64,000 nt of DNA from Saccharophagus sp. K07 (GTDB taxonomy: Bacteria; Pseudomonadota; Gammaproteobacteria; Pseudomonadales; Cellvibrionaceae), in NCBI RefSeq assembly GCF_014336955.1, contig NZ_QRAI01000002.1, positions 1-64,000 of the forward strand, given 5' to 3'. Shown here in pieces: positions 44,042 to 53,448 of this stretch. Position 1 is the first letter of the stretch; each line of letters starts with the position of its first letter. The notes under the pieces are model-generated. The model saw only the letters and a list, made by a program, of their open reading frames with translations, had not been told where the DNA came from and ran no database searches. A program made the position numbers and the translations under genes.

Positions 44042-44632
44042 TTACTGAAGTACCACTCCAGGCGGTGCGTCTCCGGGGTACCAGAATTGTGAATGGCAAG
44101 CCTCGCAGGTTGCTTCGATAAAACTGCCGGCTGCCTCCAGCGCATCCACATCGCGTTGTTTTATGGCATCGACCGCCAGTTGTGCGGCGTCGTGTAGAGC
44201 AGCTGCGCGAGCAACAAAATCCGGCCAGTGCGAATGGATAAGATTTCCTATTTGATCGGCATGCAGCTCTGTGGGATAAGTCGATGTGCTCGAATTTTCA
44301 TGGGCCACTTTTCGCCCAGGAATAATCAGCAGGTTGTAGACTTCCCGCAGCAAAATAGCGTGGTGATATAAGGTCTGCCAATCTTCCTCGGTTTCCGGGC
44401 GAACTTCGGTTATGCCTTCGGCGCTAATCGTTGTGGAAATGGAATTCCACAGTGCATCTACGTTGGGGTCGATTACGCCTAGCATAATTTCCTGCAGGCT
44501 GGCGGTGGGACGAGCTGGTAGCTGCTCAGTGTTGGTTTCGGCAGCCACCAATGGGCCGCTTTCATGCGAACCTGTGCAGCCTGCCAACGAGCAGATAAAA
44601 ACCAGCGGCAAAAAAGTGTGTTTTAATTTCAT
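44042..44632 (-). CDS. Lipoprotein c-type cytochrome (cytochrome c'-like)
   Basis: 196 residues; lipobox SLAGC. The single haem motif CEACH lies near the C-terminus after a helical bundle, the arrangement of class II (c') cytochromes. It could accept electrons from an envelope dehydrogenase; the PQQ and GMC enzymes encoded at 49.7-52.8 kb are candidates (inference). Start ATG 44632 lies 7 bases after the upstream stop. Confidence 0.75.
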   Translation of the reverse strand: MKLKHTFLPLVFICSLAGCTGSHESGPLVAAETNTEQLPARPTASLQEIMLGVIDPNVDALWNSISTTISAEGITEVRPETEEDWQTLYHHAILLREVYNLLIIPGRKVAHENSSTSTYPTELHADQIGNLIHSHWPDFVARAAALHDAAQLAVDAIKQRDVDALEAAGSFIEATCEACHSQFWYPGDAPPGVVLQ

Positions 44633-44639
44633 ATCAAAT

Positions 44640-45119
44640 TTACGCCGCCAAAAATCCAATAGCTCGACCAGCCATACCTACTGCAAACCACAACAAAGCC
44701 ATAAATAGTGCGATTATCTTTGCCAGCCATTTTTGTGAAAATTCTTCTTTAGCAATCCGTGCCAGAAAGCCATAGTGAAATGCCAATGCAACAGGCAATA
44801 AAATCAGCTTTAACTGAAATGCTGGATTTGGCTGATATAAAGTGGCGCTCGGTATCAACATAAAAAGGCCGGAGAACACAACAAACAATAATCCGGTTGC
44901 CACATAAACTCGCGATTTGCGCTCCAGCTGTGCTGCGGAATAATCAACAAGGCCCGTTCCGGCAATGCGCAGCGCTACTAACAAAGTGGGAGTTAAAATC
45001 AAAACAATTCCACTGATATGGAATAGTTGCGCGGCTATGCCGAAAACCAAGGGCGCGTTGCCAAATGCGATGGCAATATCACTTCCTTGAACAGCTTTAA
45101 ATAAGTCGATAGTTGTCAT
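44640..45119 (-). CDS. Small inner-membrane protein (DUF6644-like)
   Basis: 159 residues from ATG 45119, four bases after the upstream stop; Met codons at 45137-45140 are alternatives. Four hydrophobic helices with a conserved-looking His (LFHISGIVLIL, ALAFHYGFL). The family name is uncertain. Probably forms a membrane module with the upstream gene. Confidence 0.6.
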   Translation of the reverse strand: MTTIDLFKAVQGSDIAIAFGNAPLVFGIAAQLFHISGIVLILTPTLLVALRIAGTGLVDYSAAQLERKSRVYVATGLLFVVFSGLFMLIPSATLYQPNPAFQLKLILLPVALAFHYGFLARIAKEEFSQKWLAKIIALFMALLWFAVGMAGRAIGFLAA

Positions 45120-45123
45120 GCGA

Positions 45124-45624
45124 TCAGAAACTGCCATCAAAGTAAGGAATCAAGCGGCCTAGTACGACCACTGTGCTCCATGAAGCCAGGGAAATAGCAC
45201 CGGCAATTTTGGCTGACACAACAGGATCTTTTCGACCTGTCAGATAATCCTGATCCCGACCAAATTTCCATTCAAACCAAATAGCATTTAACGCCGCGAG
45301 CAGAATCACCAAAAGCTTCAAAGGAAATATGAATGTGGCCAGCAGTTTTGGACCCAATGCAAACATCAGCAAAATACCGGTCACAAAGGTCGCGGTAAAT
45401 CCGCCAATCATCCACGGCCTTAATTGCTTCAACATCTCTCCTACGGGTAAGGAAGGCAGGGCAATCCCCAGTAAGCGGAAATCCACCAGCACAATAAGAC
45501 CAAAGGAGAACGCTAGGCTGAGCAGGTGAATACCTTCCACCAGTGGATAGACATAAAGAGATTCCGCCAGGGCTGTGCCCAGGCACGACTCGTACATAGC
45601 TTGGAAAAGGTCGTGCAGGTTCAT
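45124..45624 (-). CDS. Small inner-membrane protein (DUF6644-like)
   Basis: 166 residues from ATG 45624 (the open frame extends upstream but that part is not protein-like). Four helices; YPLVEGIHLLSLAFSFGLIVLVDFRLLG near the start contains His and Asp/Arg at the helix face, a pattern typical of the DUF6644-type proteins found with DUF6152 (recalled, not searched). First gene of the operon. Confidence 0.6.
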   Translation of the reverse strand: MNLHDLFQAMYESCLGTALAESLYVYPLVEGIHLLSLAFSFGLIVLVDFRLLGIALPSLPVGEMLKQLRPWMIGGFTATFVTGILLMFALGPKLLATFIFPLKLLVILLAALNAIWFEWKFGRDQDYLTGRKDPVVSAKIAGAISLASWSTVVVLGRLIPYFDGSF

Positions 45625-45858
45625 GTAATGGCGAACGGTTACAACGGGAGTTATCCGCAGTAGCAACTGCTATACCAGGATATGCCGCAGCTAGATAAAG
45701 ATGTTTTTCGTTGATTTTGTAAGCAATGCGCTTGAGATCTTGGAAAAACTGTTGCAAATTGCACAGAGCGGTTGTTGCAAGCAAGCCTGGGGCGTTGAAT
45801 TTGTAACAGTTAGACGGCCGGAATATTAAAACAGAATGTAACCAAGGCTGGGTATTTT

Positions 45859-46113
45859 ATGAGTGCCATAAAGTTCAACAAAGATGAAAAGGCTATTATC
45901 GTAAGAAAGATTCAGCTCTATTTTACTGAAGAGTTGCGACAGGACATCGGGCAGTTTGATGCAGAGTTTTTACTTGATTTCTTTTCAGAAGAAATTGGGT
46001 CGTTTTACTACAATCGCGGTCTGTATGATGCGCAGGCGATTCTCTCCAAAAAAATGGATGATATTTCCGAAGCGATTTACCAACTGGAAAAGCCGACGGA
46101 ATTTCGGCGATAA
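45859..46113 (+). CDS. DUF2164 family protein
   Basis: 84 residues, the whole family length: IKFNKDEKAIIVRKIQLYFTEEL, then IGQFDAEFLLDFFSEEIG and FYYNRGLYDAQ. Conserved small cytosolic protein of unknown function. Divergent from the membrane operon. Confidence 0.85.
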   Translation: MSAIKFNKDEKAIIVRKIQLYFTEELRQDIGQFDAEFLLDFFSEEIGSFYYNRGLYDAQAILSKKMDDISEAIYQLEKPTEFRR

Positions 46114-46304
46114 GAAAGCATTGGCGATGTGCAGAGGCTCGTGATTTTCCGGCTAGCAACAAGCGAGCTTTATATCAGGCAAGGCCTGCGGCATATTTAT
46201 ATTTCATGACGCGATTGGTCGTTGCTAAAGAGCCTCATGCAAATCGTTGTTATTGAGTCATGATTGTAGAAACACGAGTTAACATAAAAATTCGCGGAGA
46301 ATCT

Positions 46305-46853
46305 ATGAGAAGCAGAGCAGTGGTGTTATCTATCTTATTGGCCTTGGTCATCAGGGATGTGTCGGCGTCTGATCATTCTGGCCACGTTGATGCTAAACCA
46401 CATGAGATTAAAGCTTTGCCAGCCTCGGATATCGCCGGTTTGTTGGCCGGCAAGGGTATGGGCTATGGCAAGGCAGCGGAATTGAACGGGTACCCGGGGC
46501 CTAAGCATGTACTCGAACTCAGCAAAGAACTGTCACTTACGCCGGAGCAACAGAAAAAAACGCAAGCTATTTTTGCGCAAATGGAAGCTGCGGCAAAAAA
46601 ACTGGGCGCTGAACTGGTCGCTGCGGAGGTGGCTCTGGATCACGCATTTAAAAACAAAACGATCAATGAATCGAGCTTATCAGAGCACACCAGAAAAATT
46701 GGTGAGATTGAAGCGCGTCTACGCGCCGTTCACCTGGCCGCACATTTGCAGCAAGCAAGCGTTATGAGTGATGTGCAGATCAAACAATATATGGTATTGC
46801 GAGGCTATGAGGATGCGGGCGCACATGGACATGGGAAGCATCATCACCATTGA
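46305..46853 (+). CDS. Spy/CpxP-like periplasmic protein with His tail
   Basis: 182 residues; ATG 46305 with GGAG ~6 bases upstream; signal peptide ending RDVSA. A helical region with LSLTPEQQKKTQAIF carries the LTxxQ motif of Spy/CpxP chaperones. His-rich segments at the start (DHSGHVDAKPH) and end (HGHGKHHHH) suggest metal binding, for example of copper, nickel or zinc. Likely a metal- or envelope-stress protein. Confidence 0.75.
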   Translation: MRSRAVVLSILLALVIRDVSASDHSGHVDAKPHEIKALPASDIAGLLAGKGMGYGKAAELNGYPGPKHVLELSKELSLTPEQQKKTQAIFAQMEAAAKKLGAELVAAEVALDHAFKNKTINESSLSEHTRKIGEIEARLRAVHLAAHLQQASVMSDVQIKQYMVLRGYEDAGAHGHGKHHHH

Positions 46854-46878
46854 GCGGAAAAGCCTAGCCTGTTGAAAT

Positions 46879-48228
46879 TCAGTCCTTAAAGAAAGTGCAG
46901 CAGTTTCTTCCTTTTTCCTTGGATTGATATAGGGCTTTATCCGCGCGTTCAAATGCGGCTTCGAAGTCTTCATCAATATGACTGCGGGTTATGCCAATGC
47001 TAATTGTGACAAGGATAGGTTCTGGGTCGCCGTCATTAAAGATTGGACTTGAAGCGACTTTTTCCCGCAGCTTCTCTGCGTAGATCAGCAAATTTTCGGG
47101 AGATGCATCGCGGGTAATGATGACGAATTCTTCGCCACCCCAACGCGCGATTTGATCATATTCGCGTGATACTTGCTTCAGCGCTTGCGCCACATTGATT
47201 AAAACTTTATCGCCCACCGCATGCCCGTAGGTGTCGTTGAATTTTTTAAAGTGATCAATATCGATCGCGATAATGGCTAGACCCTGTGGATTTCCAAATT
47301 CTCGTTTCTGGCTCACAATCTCCTGCACGGCGCGCCGGTTCAAGAGTTGGGTAAGCTCATCTTTATAGGCTTCAGAACGCAGCTGACGGTTATATTCGTT
47401 TAATTCATCCAGAGATTTCTGCGCAGCACGCTGGCTCTTGTAGAGCGTGTAAACCCGGAAGGTTCCTTCCAGCCCCAATAACGACGCAAATGCGATGATG
47501 ATGGTTAAGTAGAAATTTTCTTTGCTGACCCGGTCGCCAACAAATTTTACCGACTTAACTTCGAGATAATGTTGGGTGTGCGGATGCTGTTCTTTGATTT
47601 CGACCGTGATCGCCTGCAAGCGGTCGAAGCGGGTATGGGACTCTGTGCGATGCAGGGCAAATTGATTAATCCACCAGTCGGCGACTTTGAATTCCTGAAG
47701 GCGGGCGAACACAGGTTGATGCAGTTCGGAGGTGGCTATACCGACACTTTGCGGGCGAAATTGACGGCCGGGATCGGGCAGGTCCAACGCGGGCTCGTGA
47801 TTGTGGAGCGATAAATAGATGTACTTGGCCGGGCCTCGATAATCGATATCCACCCAGACTCCGGTGTAGCTGCTGACATCCCGGGTAATATCAGGAGAGA
47901 TTCGGGTGGCAAGTGCTAGATCAGAGAGCAATAGACTATGGTTTATCACATCATGATCGACGAATACCCCAGCATTGCCGCAAAGATTGAAAGTGCCTGC
48001 ATCACCAATCGAGCATTCGAGTGCAGTGTGAGCTTCATTCATATATTCAAAGCTGGAGTTGCCGCCGGAAGCTGCATCAGTAAACGCCCCCCACCAAACT
48101 TGGGAGCCGGGGTAGATGTCCAGTTTCTTTTGCGGGATGTAGGGGAAGGAGAACAGGGCGAGACAGCTGGCAAGCGCCAGCGCGATTTTCGCGGCGTTCA
48201 GGTGGCGTGATGGGGGTTTCTGCTTCAT
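46879..48228 (-). CDS. Membrane diguanylate cyclase (GGDEF)
   Basis: 449 residues. N-terminal helix (IALALASCLALFSFPYI), a periplasmic sensor region of ~200 residues (~35-240), second helix (FYLTIIIAFASLLGLEG), a coiled linker and the GGDEF domain (~290-449) with active-site RWGGEEFVII and DIDHFKKFNDTYGHAVGD. Predicted active c-di-GMP synthase. The extracellular part does not match a sensor fold I can name. Convergent with the Spy-like gene. Confidence 0.92.
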   Translation of the reverse strand: MKQKPPSRHLNAAKIALALASCLALFSFPYIPQKKLDIYPGSQVWWGAFTDAASGGNSSFEYMNEAHTALECSIGDAGTFNLCGNAGVFVDHDVINHSLLLSDLALATRISPDITRDVSSYTGVWVDIDYRGPAKYIYLSLHNHEPALDLPDPGRQFRPQSVGIATSELHQPVFARLQEFKVADWWINQFALHRTESHTRFDRLQAITVEIKEQHPHTQHYLEVKSVKFVGDRVSKENFYLTIIIAFASLLGLEGTFRVYTLYKSQRAAQKSLDELNEYNRQLRSEAYKDELTQLLNRRAVQEIVSQKREFGNPQGLAIIAIDIDHFKKFNDTYGHAVGDKVLINVAQALKQVSREYDQIARWGGEEFVIITRDASPENLLIYAEKLREKVASSPIFNDGDPEPILVTISIGITRSHIDEDFEAAFERADKALYQSKEKGRNCCTFFKD

Positions 48229-48609
48229 CTGACTTTATTTTGTTATGCGCTGGTCGAAGTATAGTAAAAGAAACCCTAAGCGACTTGTTATATGAGCTGA
48301 TAAAACCATGAGGGTTTGGAATAACCAGGGGAACCATAGGTGGGAGGTGCAGCCTAATACGCTTGCGCGCGAAGTGAGCTATCAATGGATTGTAGGTAGG
48401 CATTTGGGGGCGGTATTTGGGGAACCCCGTTACATTATTGTTGGTCCAGGCATTGAGCCGCAGTCCTTATTTTCCCTCAAGCACAAACCGAATCAGATCA
48501 CACTAAAAGTATGCTGCTGCATGAACAAATTGTTTATAGCACCATTTTTCTTTATTTTGGAATATGTTATTTAAATCAAAATAAAAACTGCGCACATAAG
48601 GAGATATGA
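48229..48609. other. 381-base divergent intergenic region
   Basis: Between the diguanylate cyclase and an outer-membrane protein gene; promoters expected, no gene supported. Confidence 0.45.
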
Positions 48610-49197
48610 GTGTTGAAAAAAGCATCATTTGGTTTTGCACTGTTTTGTCTTGCCAGTTCTGCGTTAGCGCAGTGGGAGATTTCTGCAGGGTATTCAAGTT
48701 TCGATTGGGATCAGACTAATCATCATATGGATGTCGGTGCAGTGGTGTTTGGTGCCGGGTATCAATTTCCACTGAATGATCGATTGACGTTGGTTCCTGC
48801 GATACGGGTAGGCGTGGGAGTAACGGATAAGAAAATACCTTTGTATATAGGCTCTTCGCAAAACGGAGTGCCAGAGCAAACTGTAGTATCTGCAAAATCA
48901 GAGATAAACGAATATTACGGCGTGCAACTGCGCGCGCAATTCCATTTGGAGAACAGTTTTTATCTCTTCGCTATGCCGTCATATTCATCAATCGAGTACA
49001 AAATTTCTACTGACGATCTTGTCTTGGGTCGAAAGGCCCCGAGTATTTATTTCGATGAAAAGGGATTTGGAATTAGTGTTGGAGCGGGTAAGAAGTTTGG
49101 TGACTCGGTTAGCGCCGAGATTTCATACGAAAAGGCTAAATTTGGCAATTGGGGAAAGACAGATATACTGAGCGCTCAATTGCGTTATGGATTTTAA
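48610..49197 (+). CDS. Outer-membrane beta-barrel protein
   Basis: 195 residues; GTG start with AAGGAGA upstream; signal peptide ending ASSALAQ. Alternating strands (WEISAGYSSFDWDQ, AVVFGAGYQFPLND, ISVGAGKKFGD) and a C-terminal aromatic (QLRYGF) fit an eight-stranded barrel of the OmpA/OmpW-like porin-family type. No catalytic motif. Monocistronic. Confidence 0.8.
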   Translation: MLKKASFGFALFCLASSALAQWEISAGYSSFDWDQTNHHMDVGAVVFGAGYQFPLNDRLTLVPAIRVGVGVTDKKIPLYIGSSQNGVPEQTVVSAKSEINEYYGVQLRAQFHLENSFYLFAMPSYSSIEYKISTDDLVLGRKAPSIYFDEKGFGISVGAGKKFGDSVSAEISYEKAKFGNWGKTDILSAQLRYGF

Positions 49198-49222
49198 CCA
49201 CATTTCCGGTAATCATTTCTGG

Positions 49223-49254
49223 CTGCGTTCAATACTTGAGCGCAGTCGAATTTT
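49223..49254 (+). terminator. Terminator of the barrel gene
   Basis: CTGCGTTC pairs with GAGCGCAG (one G-T pair), followed by TCGAATTTT. Confidence 0.55.
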
Positions 49255-49276
49255 GTAGGCTTGGCTTAAATTTTTG

Positions 49277-49717
49277 CTAAGAGGTAAAGAACCTTACACA
49301 GGGTCTTCGATAGGGATCATAAAATCCTAGGTAATTGACTGGAATGTCTGTTCTTGCCCCGTTTTGAAAAAAGTCGGTGGACAATAAAAACGCTGATACT
49401 ATGTTATTTTCCATCCGCCTCCACGAATGTCCCATGGGTAAAAGCTGGTATGGCGTCACTAAGGAAAATAATTCGGCGAAAGTTCCAAGCAGACGTAGAC
49501 GACTTGCATAGTCCTTGCGTGTTTGGATGTATTCCACACTGAATTGCTCGAAAACACCCGGTGCGATCCTGAGAGGACGTAAGCGATTGCGCAAAAGCGC
49601 CACCACTATGTCTGTCTCTTTTGCGGTTCGCCACGACGCAAATAGCGCAGAACTTGCAGCAATTAAACCCACCCCGGAAAAAATCAGCCATTTTCTTCTT
49701 GTCAGTGAGCCAGACAT
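49277..49717 (-). CDS. Tat-exported small protein, probable GMC partner
   Basis: 146 residues. N-terminus SLTRRKWLIFSG is a twin-arginine signal followed by a hydrophobic stretch. It resembles in position and size the small subunit 3 of membrane gluconate dehydrogenases, which is Tat-exported with the flavoprotein, but overall similarity is unclear. Lies 22 bases after the GMC oxidoreductase stop and would carry that enzyme, which has no signal of its own, to the periplasm (inference). Confidence 0.6.
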   Translation of the reverse strand: MSGSLTRRKWLIFSGVGLIAASSALFASWRTAKETDIVVALLRNRLRPLRIAPGVFEQFSVEYIQTRKDYASRLRLLGTFAELFSLVTPYQLLPMGHSWRRMENNIVSAFLLSTDFFQNGARTDIPVNYLGFYDPYRRPCVRFFTS

Positions 49718-49739
49718 GGTGCCTCCTGCTGTTGGAGTG

Positions 49740-51170
49740 TCAATTTAAAAGCAAATGGGCGCTGCGTAGTGAAAGGGCGGCAAGAATAAGTGTTGGGTTG
49801 GCGGCGGGACAGGTTGGAAAAGCTCCAGCCCCCAGAGCCATAAGATTCCGTACACGATGATGAATAAGTTGAGGGTCAAGAACGCTGGTAGTGGGATCGT
49901 TTCCCATGCGGGTAGTGCCGTGAATGTGGGCTGACCCACCGAGATTTTTGTCATCATGCGAGTTGATCACATAGTCCTCGACGGGTAATCCCTCGAATAG
50001 TGCTTCAGCCCTGCGTTTGATATCCGCGATGCCTCGCCGCATATAATCGGAGTGTGCTGCATATTCCACTTGCATGCGGCCATCGGCGCTTACAGTTACT
50101 CTGTTGTCTGGTGAAGGAATGTCTTCCAAGACAAATTTAAGAAGGCCTACATGGCGCCACTTGCCAAATTCAGCGCGCAACCACGGAATGTTGTAATTCT
50201 CTACCAAGCAGCCTGGGATTTGCCCTCGATTGGGTTCATTCACAAACATGCTGCCAAGTCCGGTTACTCGTTGACCACCATCATAATTTTCGACTCCTTG
50301 AAGATTGGCGCGCACATCTACGGAAATTTGTTCATTCAGATAACGACCCAGTGCGTAATCATCAAGACCGGAATTGAGCAATATATAGGGAGTTGCGATC
50401 GCATGTGCGCCCACGGCGACAAGGTCTGCGAAAGCTTCATGTTCCTTTCCTTCACGAATATATGAGACGCCTTTGGCCACAGAATTTTCGATGATGACTG
50501 CTTTGACGTCCGCGCCAGTAATCAAGGTCACGCGAGAATCTTGGTAGATATCTCGCATGTAGATATCTACCTGGAATTTGGCGCCGATTGGACAAACGGA
50601 GCAAACGCCATTATTACAGCAAGGGGGGCGCCCAACTGAAACCTCAGGTGACCGCGCGCTGGGCATGGCCATGTATTGATGCCCGTATTTGGCCTGGAAC
50701 AAACGATCCAATGCATTGAGTCGATGAGGAGGTGCAGGATAGGGACGCGAACGCGGATACTCTGCCGTTTCAGCACCGGAAATTCCCATAATTTCTTCTG
50801 CTTCTGTCAGATATGGCTCCAGCTCATCATAATCGAAGGGCCAGTCTTCGCCGACGCCGTGCAGTGTGCGTGTTTTAAAGTCGCTTGGATGCATCCGGGG
50901 AGTGTTCCCTGTCCAGCAGGAGCCGCCGCCAAATGCAATATTCTGCACCCACTGTTTTTGCGGCGTGAGATTGTTCAAGTCTTTCGCAAAATCGTATTGC
51001 GTATTTTGAACGTTCTGAATTTTCCAACTGTAGGGGATGTCGGTGCCTTTTTCCAAAACAAGAATCCGTACATCTTCGCTAGCCCGAGCGAGATACTTTT
51101 TTAGGAAAAAAGATGATGCGAATCCGGTTCCGACAATAATCGTGGTGTAAGTGTCGCGATGTGAATTCAT
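49740..51170 (-). CDS. GMC oxidoreductase, gluconate/fructose dehydrogenase alpha-subunit type
   Basis: 476 residues, no signal peptide. FAD-binding start TIIVGTGFASSFFLKKYL; central Cys-rich GRPPCCNNGVCSVCPIGAKF as in FAD dehydrogenases of the gluconate/fructose type; C-terminal GSAHIHGTTRMGNDP (active-site His), then AFPTCPAANPTLILAAL. It oxidises a sugar, polyol or other alcohol and passes electrons to a cytochrome or quinone. Substrate unknown. Separated by 281 bases from the PQQ gene upstream but in the same direction. Confidence 0.9.
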   Translation of the reverse strand: MNSHRDTYTTIIVGTGFASSFFLKKYLARASEDVRILVLEKGTDIPYSWKIQNVQNTQYDFAKDLNNLTPQKQWVQNIAFGGGSCWTGNTPRMHPSDFKTRTLHGVGEDWPFDYDELEPYLTEAEEIMGISGAETAEYPRSRPYPAPPHRLNALDRLFQAKYGHQYMAMPSARSPEVSVGRPPCCNNGVCSVCPIGAKFQVDIYMRDIYQDSRVTLITGADVKAVIIENSVAKGVSYIREGKEHEAFADLVAVGAHAIATPYILLNSGLDDYALGRYLNEQISVDVRANLQGVENYDGGQRVTGLGSMFVNEPNRGQIPGCLVENYNIPWLRAEFGKWRHVGLLKFVLEDIPSPDNRVTVSADGRMQVEYAAHSDYMRRGIADIKRRAEALFEGLPVEDYVINSHDDKNLGGSAHIHGTTRMGNDPTTSVLDPQLIHHRVRNLMALGAGAFPTCPAANPTLILAALSLRSAHLLLN

Positions 51171-51451
51171 GTCTTGCGTAGTCCGAAGCGTTCGAAAATA
51201 AACGCAGCCTTGCGAGAGGCGAAGGAGGGTCTCATTCTAACGTGTTTTCAAAAAAATAGAACAGGCAAGATTTTGGAAATAAAATTTTTTAGTGATAACG
51301 CGTTAATTTTTTGATTTTATGCGGTTTTTCAAGCTTCGATAGGTTCGGCTAGGCGAAGAAATATTCTGCATTTGTGGGAAAATGCTGTCAGGAAAGTCGG
51401 ATGCGACAATCGCTAAATCCGCTTTCTCTCAATATTCTGTTAAAGATGCGC

Positions 51452-52777
51452 CTATTCGTTGGTTGAACGCGCCACGCGCCATATAACATTAGCAAGATCA
51501 TCGGCGACGATCAGAGCTCCTTTGGGATCGACGGTAACGCCCACAGGCCGGCCGCGTGTTTTACCATTTTCATCGCGAAATCCCGTTACAAAATCAATGG
51601 GTGCACCAGCGGGACGGCCGTCTCGGAAGGGAATAAATACAACTTTGTAACCCACTGGATTTTTACGGTTCCAACTGCCGTGCTGGCCGACGAAAACACC
51701 GTCAGCAAATTCTTCGCCCATGGATGATTCCGAAAAATCGACACCAAGCGCTGCTACGTGCGAGCCCAGCGCATAATCGGGTGCGATGGCGGATGCGACT
51801 TTTTGTGGGTCTTGCGGGCGTACGCGCTCATCGACATTTTGTCCCCAGTAACTGTAGGGCCAGCCGTAAAATCCGCCTTCTTGAACAGAGGTGAGATAGT
51901 CGGGTACTAAATTTGGTCCGATTTCATCGCGCTCATTCACTACCGCCCATAAGGTTCCGGTATTTGGCTGGATCGTAAGAGCTGTGGGATTGCGCAAGCC
52001 GGTAGCATAAGGACGATGTGCACCGGTTTCGGCATCGATTTCCCAAATCATTGCCCGATTTGCTTCAGCCGCCATGCCTCTTTCGGTGATATTGCTATTG
52101 GAGCCAATGCCAACATAAAGAAAACGGCCATCGGCACTGGCCGCAAGTGACTTTGTCCAGTGATGATTAATTTCGGAGGGTAAATCGGTGATTTTTGTCG
52201 GCGGGCTACTGGCCTGAGTTTGCCCTTCGCGATAATCAAAGCGCACCAAGGAGTCTTGATTTGCGACGTAGAGGTTATTGCCCACCAATGCCAATCCATA
52301 AGGTGCATCAAGATTTTCTGCAAATACGGTTTGCAATTCATAAGTGCCGTCACCATCGGCATCGCGTAGCAAAGTTAATCTATTGCCTCCTTTTACCGGG
52401 GTTGTGCCTTTGGCTTTTATATATCCGGCGATAATATCTTTGGGTTTAAGTGCGGGTGCGTGTCCGCCTTTGCCTTCTGCGATCAATATATCTCCGTTGG
52501 GCAGCACCAGCGTTTGGCGAGGGACTTTGAGGTCGGTAGCGATTGCCGCGACCGTAAAGCCCGATGGCACCGTAGGTAGTTGATCTTTCCAGGGTGTCGG
52601 CTCGGCAATTGTCATATTGGGCAAGAGGCCGCGCTGGGGTTTAGGAAGCGTGGGGCTCGGGCCGTATTCTTCGGGATCGGGATCTTGGTCGACACATCCA
52701 CCTAGTAGTGCAGATAGTGCGATTCCTGCGATGACTTTAAATATGTCTTGGTGTAGAGATAAAAATCTTTTTTTCAT
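51452..52777 (-). CDS. PQQ-dependent L-sorbosone dehydrogenase-like lipoprotein
   Basis: 441 residues; lipobox LLGGC (Cys28). Six-bladed propeller of the soluble-glucose/sorbosone dehydrogenase type: VPRQTLVLPNGDILIAEGKG at the start, NRLTLLRDADGDG, YATGLRNPTALTIQP, and HGSWNRKNPVGYKV toward the end, with GRPVGVTVDPKGALIVADD. It should bind PQQ and Ca and oxidise an aldose or aldehyde in the envelope. Start overlaps the stop of 52774-53202 (ATGA), so the two are coupled. Confidence 0.88.
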   Translation of the reverse strand: MKKRFLSLHQDIFKVIAGIALSALLGGCVDQDPDPEEYGPSPTLPKPQRGLLPNMTIAEPTPWKDQLPTVPSGFTVAAIATDLKVPRQTLVLPNGDILIAEGKGGHAPALKPKDIIAGYIKAKGTTPVKGGNRLTLLRDADGDGTYELQTVFAENLDAPYGLALVGNNLYVANQDSLVRFDYREGQTQASSPPTKITDLPSEINHHWTKSLAASADGRFLYVGIGSNSNITERGMAAEANRAMIWEIDAETGAHRPYATGLRNPTALTIQPNTGTLWAVVNERDEIGPNLVPDYLTSVQEGGFYGWPYSYWGQNVDERVRPQDPQKVASAIAPDYALGSHVAALGVDFSESSMGEEFADGVFVGQHGSWNRKNPVGYKVVFIPFRDGRPAGAPIDFVTGFRDENGKTRGRPVGVTVDPKGALIVADDLANVIWRVARSTNE

Positions 52778-53202
52778 CTGATACCTCCGACACCAAATTT
52801 AGCGAAGCCAATCCATGTCGATGCACAAGCGAGTAGAACGACAATTATCGAAAAGATTATTCCCTCGGGCATAGTTGCCCATGCATCTTTAGCGTGAATG
52901 AGCGAGTTGATAAAGCCAAAAATCCATGTCAGCAATAGTAAGAAGGGATAAATAAATGAGAGCCCGCTTCGCTGAGGAGATTTAATTAGACGGATGATGG
53001 ACAATACTAGTGCAATTCCACCAAACACAAGCCCTCCAAAAATCAACCAGGAGGCGAAATTGGACCACTGTATTTCGTAGCTGGAGGTATAGGCGTAGTC
53101 GCTGAGCAAAGCGCCTAAAAATAATGGGATGGTGCTGGCAAGCAAAACGCCGTGGATTGGATGAAGAACCCATAAACCAGTTCGGTCGCTAGCGACAGCC
53201 AT
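52774..53202 (-). CDS. DUF2231-like inner-membrane protein
   Basis: 142 residues from ATG 53202 (AAGGAG 8 bases upstream). Four helices; the start HPIHGVLLASTIPLFLGALLSD has the His-Pro and Ser-Asp pattern of DUF2231 proteins, which accompany sorbosone-dehydrogenase-like genes. Possibly a haem-binding or electron-transfer membrane partner of the PQQ protein; inferred from coupling only. Confidence 0.75.
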   Translation of the reverse strand: MAVASDRTGLWVLHPIHGVLLASTIPLFLGALLSDYAYTSSYEIQWSNFASWLIFGGLVFGGIALVLSIIRLIKSPQRSGLSFIYPFLLLLTWIFGFINSLIHAKDAWATMPEGIIFSIIVVLLACASTWIGFAKFGVGGIR

Positions 53203-53448
53203 TGGTATTTCTCCTTGCAGGAGTTCGAGGAATGCTGAAAGTGTGTATGGCTCCAGGGAGGGTGTCTGTTTGAAGAGGCACATAGACTTGGACTAGTTGA
53301 TGCATAGGACCAAACGTCTCGCTGAGGAGCAAAAACGGGTGACTCACACACACGCCAGTAGTGACAGGGTGGTAGTTCGAAGCCTGATCAATTAAGTTAA
53401 GTTTGTTTCTTCAATAGGCATGGGAGTCAAAAATTCTGAGGAGGGCTT

